From Sitta carolinensis (taxonomy: Eukaryota; Chordata; Aves; Passeriformes; Sittidae), in NCBI GenBank assembly GCA_032173965.1, contig JAVUNC010000019.1, positions 5,332,501 through 5,396,500 of the forward strand: 64,000 nucleotides of DNA. Direction: 5' to 3'. The first letter of the stretch is position 1, and each line of letters opens with the position of its first letter. This document shows, piece by piece, positions 60,901-64,000 of the stretch. The notes under the pieces are model-generated. The model was not told the origin of the DNA. It did not search any database and saw nothing but the letters and a program-made list of their open reading frames with translations. The position numbers and the translations under genes are program-made.

Positions 60901-62930
60901 AATGCATCACAAAGGATCCTTGTGTGGGACTCCTTAGTGTAAAAGGTAAGACAGAATTGAACAAAAACTCAGTTGCATTTACTCAGATCTTCTAACAGTG
61001 AATTGGGGGGAATCAATAGGATTGCCAAAGGAATTTTCAATATCCAGAGCCTCTTGAAAATAGGATGATGTAGGATGTAGTGGAATGTGTCTCAGCACAG
61101 GAGAGGATTCCCCAATTCCTTGGTGTTCCTGATGGGTTTAAAGCGGTAACTAGCAAATTACAATAATAGAGTGTTACTTCATGAATAAGTAAATTCAGTT
61201 TGGACTATTTTACAGCAACACATCTGCTAGTTGTGAACTATTCTGTTCAACTCTAGTTGCATTTCTCTTTCTACTTTGCGCTGTACCTGGGCCAGCTTGC
61301 GTGTCCATGTGCTCGCCACTCCTGCAGTTCTTCCTCACCTTCCCCGTTCTAAGGATGCAGTGCTGGCTCTGGTTTACATGCAAGTGAACATTCCAGGATT
61401 TTTGTTCAAGCTTTGTGCCAGTTGAAGACACAGTAGGTACTGGATCTCACTGGCTCTGGAAAGGAAAACATCAAATACAAAAACTGTTGGCTTGCTGAAG
61501 ACCTAATCTGGGTTTGTTACACAGACAGCTTAAACCAGCCTGATTAAATACATTAATTAAATAGGAAAGACACTTTGCTCTCCAGTAGACTTGGGCAATT
61601 AAATTGTCCAAAGCTTTCCTATTTAATGCATTTTTTAGTTGTTTAAATCTTGATTAGCTGCTCTGGAATGTTTAGTTTATAAACATGGGATCTTCTGTTT
61701 GATTGCCCTACTGAAATTCATGACCCTTTATGAACCTATGTATGTTTGTAGCGCTGTAAAACTGCCTCTGTGTGCTGAGCTCCTGATGTGCTGTCACTCC
61801 CCAGTGCTCCTGTCACCAGCTGCCACACTCCATCTTTTGACAGGATCCTTCCCATGGATGAGGAGGTCTTTAGCACAATGATGGATAGCAGTGCTAATAT
61901 TTGAACTCCAAGCAGAAGGGAACGCTGTCAGAAATGTTACAATGTGGTGTTTGGAGCGCAGCTGAGGGAAACACTTGTGACCCTGGCGATTCTGCAGTCA
62001 GCTGCTGCACTGGCAACCCCAAAGCTTCCTGGTTTATTGTGAAACGGTCACTGACCAAAAAGTAAACCTGGCAAGGACACAATGCCTTGATGAAATCTAG
62101 TCTTGTAGATCTAGTCTGCTTTGCCTCTTATGCTGCACAGTCTGCACAATTCAGATTCTGTGACTAAGGAGGGAAAGGCTGAGCGAAACCTTTTCCGTGT
62201 CTCACCTCCTGGCTGCATTTTTCTCTTCTAAATCCCACCCTAGTGTGCACTAATTAATATACATGCAAACCAAACTATTCACTAAAATGTTAAGTTTTAT
62301 GGATCCTGTGCTTTGTCCACTACTTCACATTGCACACATTTCCTAACAGGGATTGAATTTCCCCTCCACAGTTACACATGGGACTTCAGCAGCTTGTAGG
62401 CATAAGCCCTTTGTACTCATTATTACTAATAAATTTTAAGTGATGAATCATAACCTTGAGATACTAATACTACACGAAGAGATAAAGTATAATTTACTTT
62501 GTGATAATAGCCTCCATTGTTTTTACCACTATTGCTGATTTAGATTAATTTGAGTGGATTTTTGATCTACTGATTTAGATTATTGTGAGTGGACAACTAA
62601 AATTCCAAGCTAGTAGTTCAACTTCTGCAGAGGGTAATCTTTTCTCACTGAACTGCCCACAATCAGTGTTTTATGACAAATACATGCAGCGACAGATTAA
62701 ACGGAGGTAAATTCTTACAGAGGAATTTGTCAAAGAAGTTCTTCAAATATCTTACCACAAAAAGGGAAGGAAACGGAGACTTTGGTACAGGCGTTTGGAG
62801 TTGTCCTTCAGTGCCTTTAGGCAGGGGTGTGTAAGCACGGGCTCAGACCAGGACAGCAGCTCACGGCAACGCGAGCTCAGGACGGCGGATCGCTGCTCCC
62901 GCTGCCAGGGCCCCGCGGCCCCGCTCGGGG
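57961..62930. other. Downstream of FBXO28: distal 3' UTR and/or intergenic
   Basis: About 5 kb of AT-rich, T/G-leaning sequence. I see no coding gene. It has a 35-bp imperfect tandem duplication (62535-62593). The proximal 2.3 kb may be distal 3' UTR, given two AATAAA words near 60010 and 60183. Confidence 0.6.
62535..62593. repeat. 35-bp-period imperfect duplication
   Basis: CTGATTTAGATTAATTTGAG and CTGATTTAGATTATTGTGAG, each followed by TGGA. The period is 35 bp. Confidence 0.85.
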
Positions 62931-63880
62931 GGCTCCGAGGGCTCCGGGGGCTCCGGGATCTCTCTCTGGGATCCCTGGGGGCTCTGAGACCTGTGAGGGC
63001 TCTGGGATCCCTGGGGACTCTGAGACCTCTGGAGTCTCTGTAGGCTTTGAGGGCTCTGGGATCGCTCTCTGGGATCCCTGGAGACTCTGAGACCTCTGGA
63101 GTCTCTGTGGGCTTTGAGGGCTCTGGGATCGCTCTCTGGGATCCCTGGGGGCTCTGGGGGCTCTGGGGTCTCTTTGGGGCTCTGAGGGCTCTGGGGTCTC
63201 TGGGGTCTCTGAGGGCTCTGGGGGGCTCTGGGATCCCTGGGGGCTCTGAGACCTCTGGAGTCTCTGTGGGCTTTGAGGGCTCTGGGATCGCTCTCTGGGA
63301 TCCCTGGGGCTCTGGGGGCTCTGGGATCTCTTTGGGGCTCTGAGGGCTCTGGGGTCTCTGGGGTCTCTGAGGGCTCTGGGGGGCTCTGGGGTCTCTGGGG
63401 TCGCTGGGGGGCTCTGAGGGGCTCTGAGGTCTCTGGGGTCTCTGAGGGCTCTGGGATCTCTGAGGGCTTTGAGGAGCTCTGGGGTCTCTGGGGTCTCTGA
63501 GGGCTCTGGGGTCTCTGAGGGGCTCTGAGGGCTCTGGGGTCTCTGAGGGCTCTGGGGTCTCTGAGGGGCTCTGGGGTCTCTGAGGGGCTCTGAGGGCTCT
63601 GGGGTCTCTGAGGGGCTCTGGGGTCTCTGAGGGGCTCTGAGGGCTCTGGGGGCTCTGAGGGCTCTGGGGTCTCTGAGGGCTCTGGGATCTCTGAGGGCTC
63701 TGGGGTCTCTGAGGGCTCTGGGATCTCTGAGGGCTCTGAGGTCTCTGAGGGCTCTGAGGGCTCTGGGGTCTCTGAGGGGCTCTGGTACCTCTGAGGGCTC
63801 TGAGGGGCTCTGGTATCTCTGAGGTCTCTGAGGGCTCTGGGGGTCTCTGGGGTCTCTGGGGGGCTCTGAGGTCTCTGAGG
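62929..63880 (+). repeat. G-rich minisatellite, GGCTCTGGGGTCTCTGAG-type, with higher-order structure
   Basis: About 950 bp built of GGGCTCTG and GGTCTCTGAG words in 8-, 9- and 18-base combinations. At its left end a 67-bp unit (from GGGATCCCTGG through CTGGGATCGCTCTCT) recurs at 63004, 63071 and 63230. A block of about 159 bp (63071-63229 and 63230-63388) is duplicated. The plus strand is almost free of A runs and has many GGGG tracts. Open frames across it reflect the absence of stop-forming words, not coding. Confidence 0.95.
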
Positions 63881-64000
63881 CCGCTCCTTCCCGCTGCGCT
63901 CCCTGAGCCCCTCAGGGCCCGCCGGCAGGGGGCGCCGCCGCGGGGGGGCGCGCCCAGAGGCCGGCGGCGGCCAATGGGCGGCGAGGGCGGGGCGGGGCGT
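63881..64000. promoter_or_regulatory. Start of a CpG island with CCAAT and GC boxes (cut by window end)
   Basis: CpG-dense, with CCAAT at 63971-63975 and overlapping GC boxes (GGGCGG at 63985-63990, continuing to GGGGCGGGGCG). It looks like the edge of a gene promoter lying to the right. In human the next gene is DEGS1, but no DEGS1 coding sequence is present here. Confidence 0.65.
63922..63936 (+). promoter_or_regulatory. CTCF-like motif
   Basis: CCGGCAGGGGGCGCC matches the CTCF core (CCASYAGRKGGCRS) with one mismatch. It sits between the minisatellite and the CpG island. Confidence 0.6.

Noticed and set aside
62795..63500. Open frames with GLWGLWG-like repeats
   Set aside because: Translation of a minisatellite; no coding evidence.
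62929..63880. CRISPR-like array
   Set aside because: Repeats are contiguous and degenerate with no unique spacers. This is eukaryotic minisatellite DNA.

Overview
The window is vertebrate nuclear DNA, almost certainly from a bird and probably a songbird. The evidence is CR1 LINE 3' ends, two solitary retroviral LTRs of types I recognise from passerine genomes, compact spliced genes with GT-AG introns, and CpG-island promoters. It holds two recognisable protein-coding genes in head-to-head (divergent) orientation. The pair matches the human 1q41-q42 neighbourhood of TP53BP2 and FBXO28.

Layout. Positions 1-35361 (minus strand) carry the 5' part of TP53BP2 (ASPP2). Nine coding exons are visible, covering about residues 1-410 of a protein of roughly 1130. 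The rest of the gene lies off the left edge. Intron 1 is about 19.6 kb. Positions 34690-35890 are the TP53BP2 CpG island. A second CpG-rich block at about 36500-36960 has two perfect CRE sites and a 46-bp tandem duplication. Positions 37-45.4 kb are intergenic, with decayed CR1 copies and two long poly(A) tracts. Positions 45.4-46.7 kb are the FBXO28 CpG island. FBXO28 runs from 46345 to 57604 (plus strand) in five coding exons and is complete apart from a frameshift. After its 3' UTR, 58-62.8 kb shows no gene. Positions 62.93-63.88 kb are a G-rich minisatellite. The window ends in a new CpG island with CCAAT and GC boxes and a CTCF-like motif, possibly the promoter of the next gene (DEGS1 in human; inference only).

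Function. ASPP2 is a p53/PP1/Par-3 partner. FBXO28 is the substrate-recognition subunit of an SCF ubiquitin ligase. The two genes are neighbours but are not known to form a functional unit.

Most notable observations. Each gene has one single-base deletion in a C run within an otherwise perfectly conserved exon: TP53BP2 exon 2 and FBXO28 exon 5. The FBXO28 one falls immediately after the SP of the C-terminal CDK site. Homopolymer assembly errors are the likeliest cause. An LTR sits 25 bp inside a TP53BP2 splice donor. GC skew flips near the FBXO28 start. I found no CRISPR array, operon or undescribed multi-gene system; this is an ordinary vertebrate locus.
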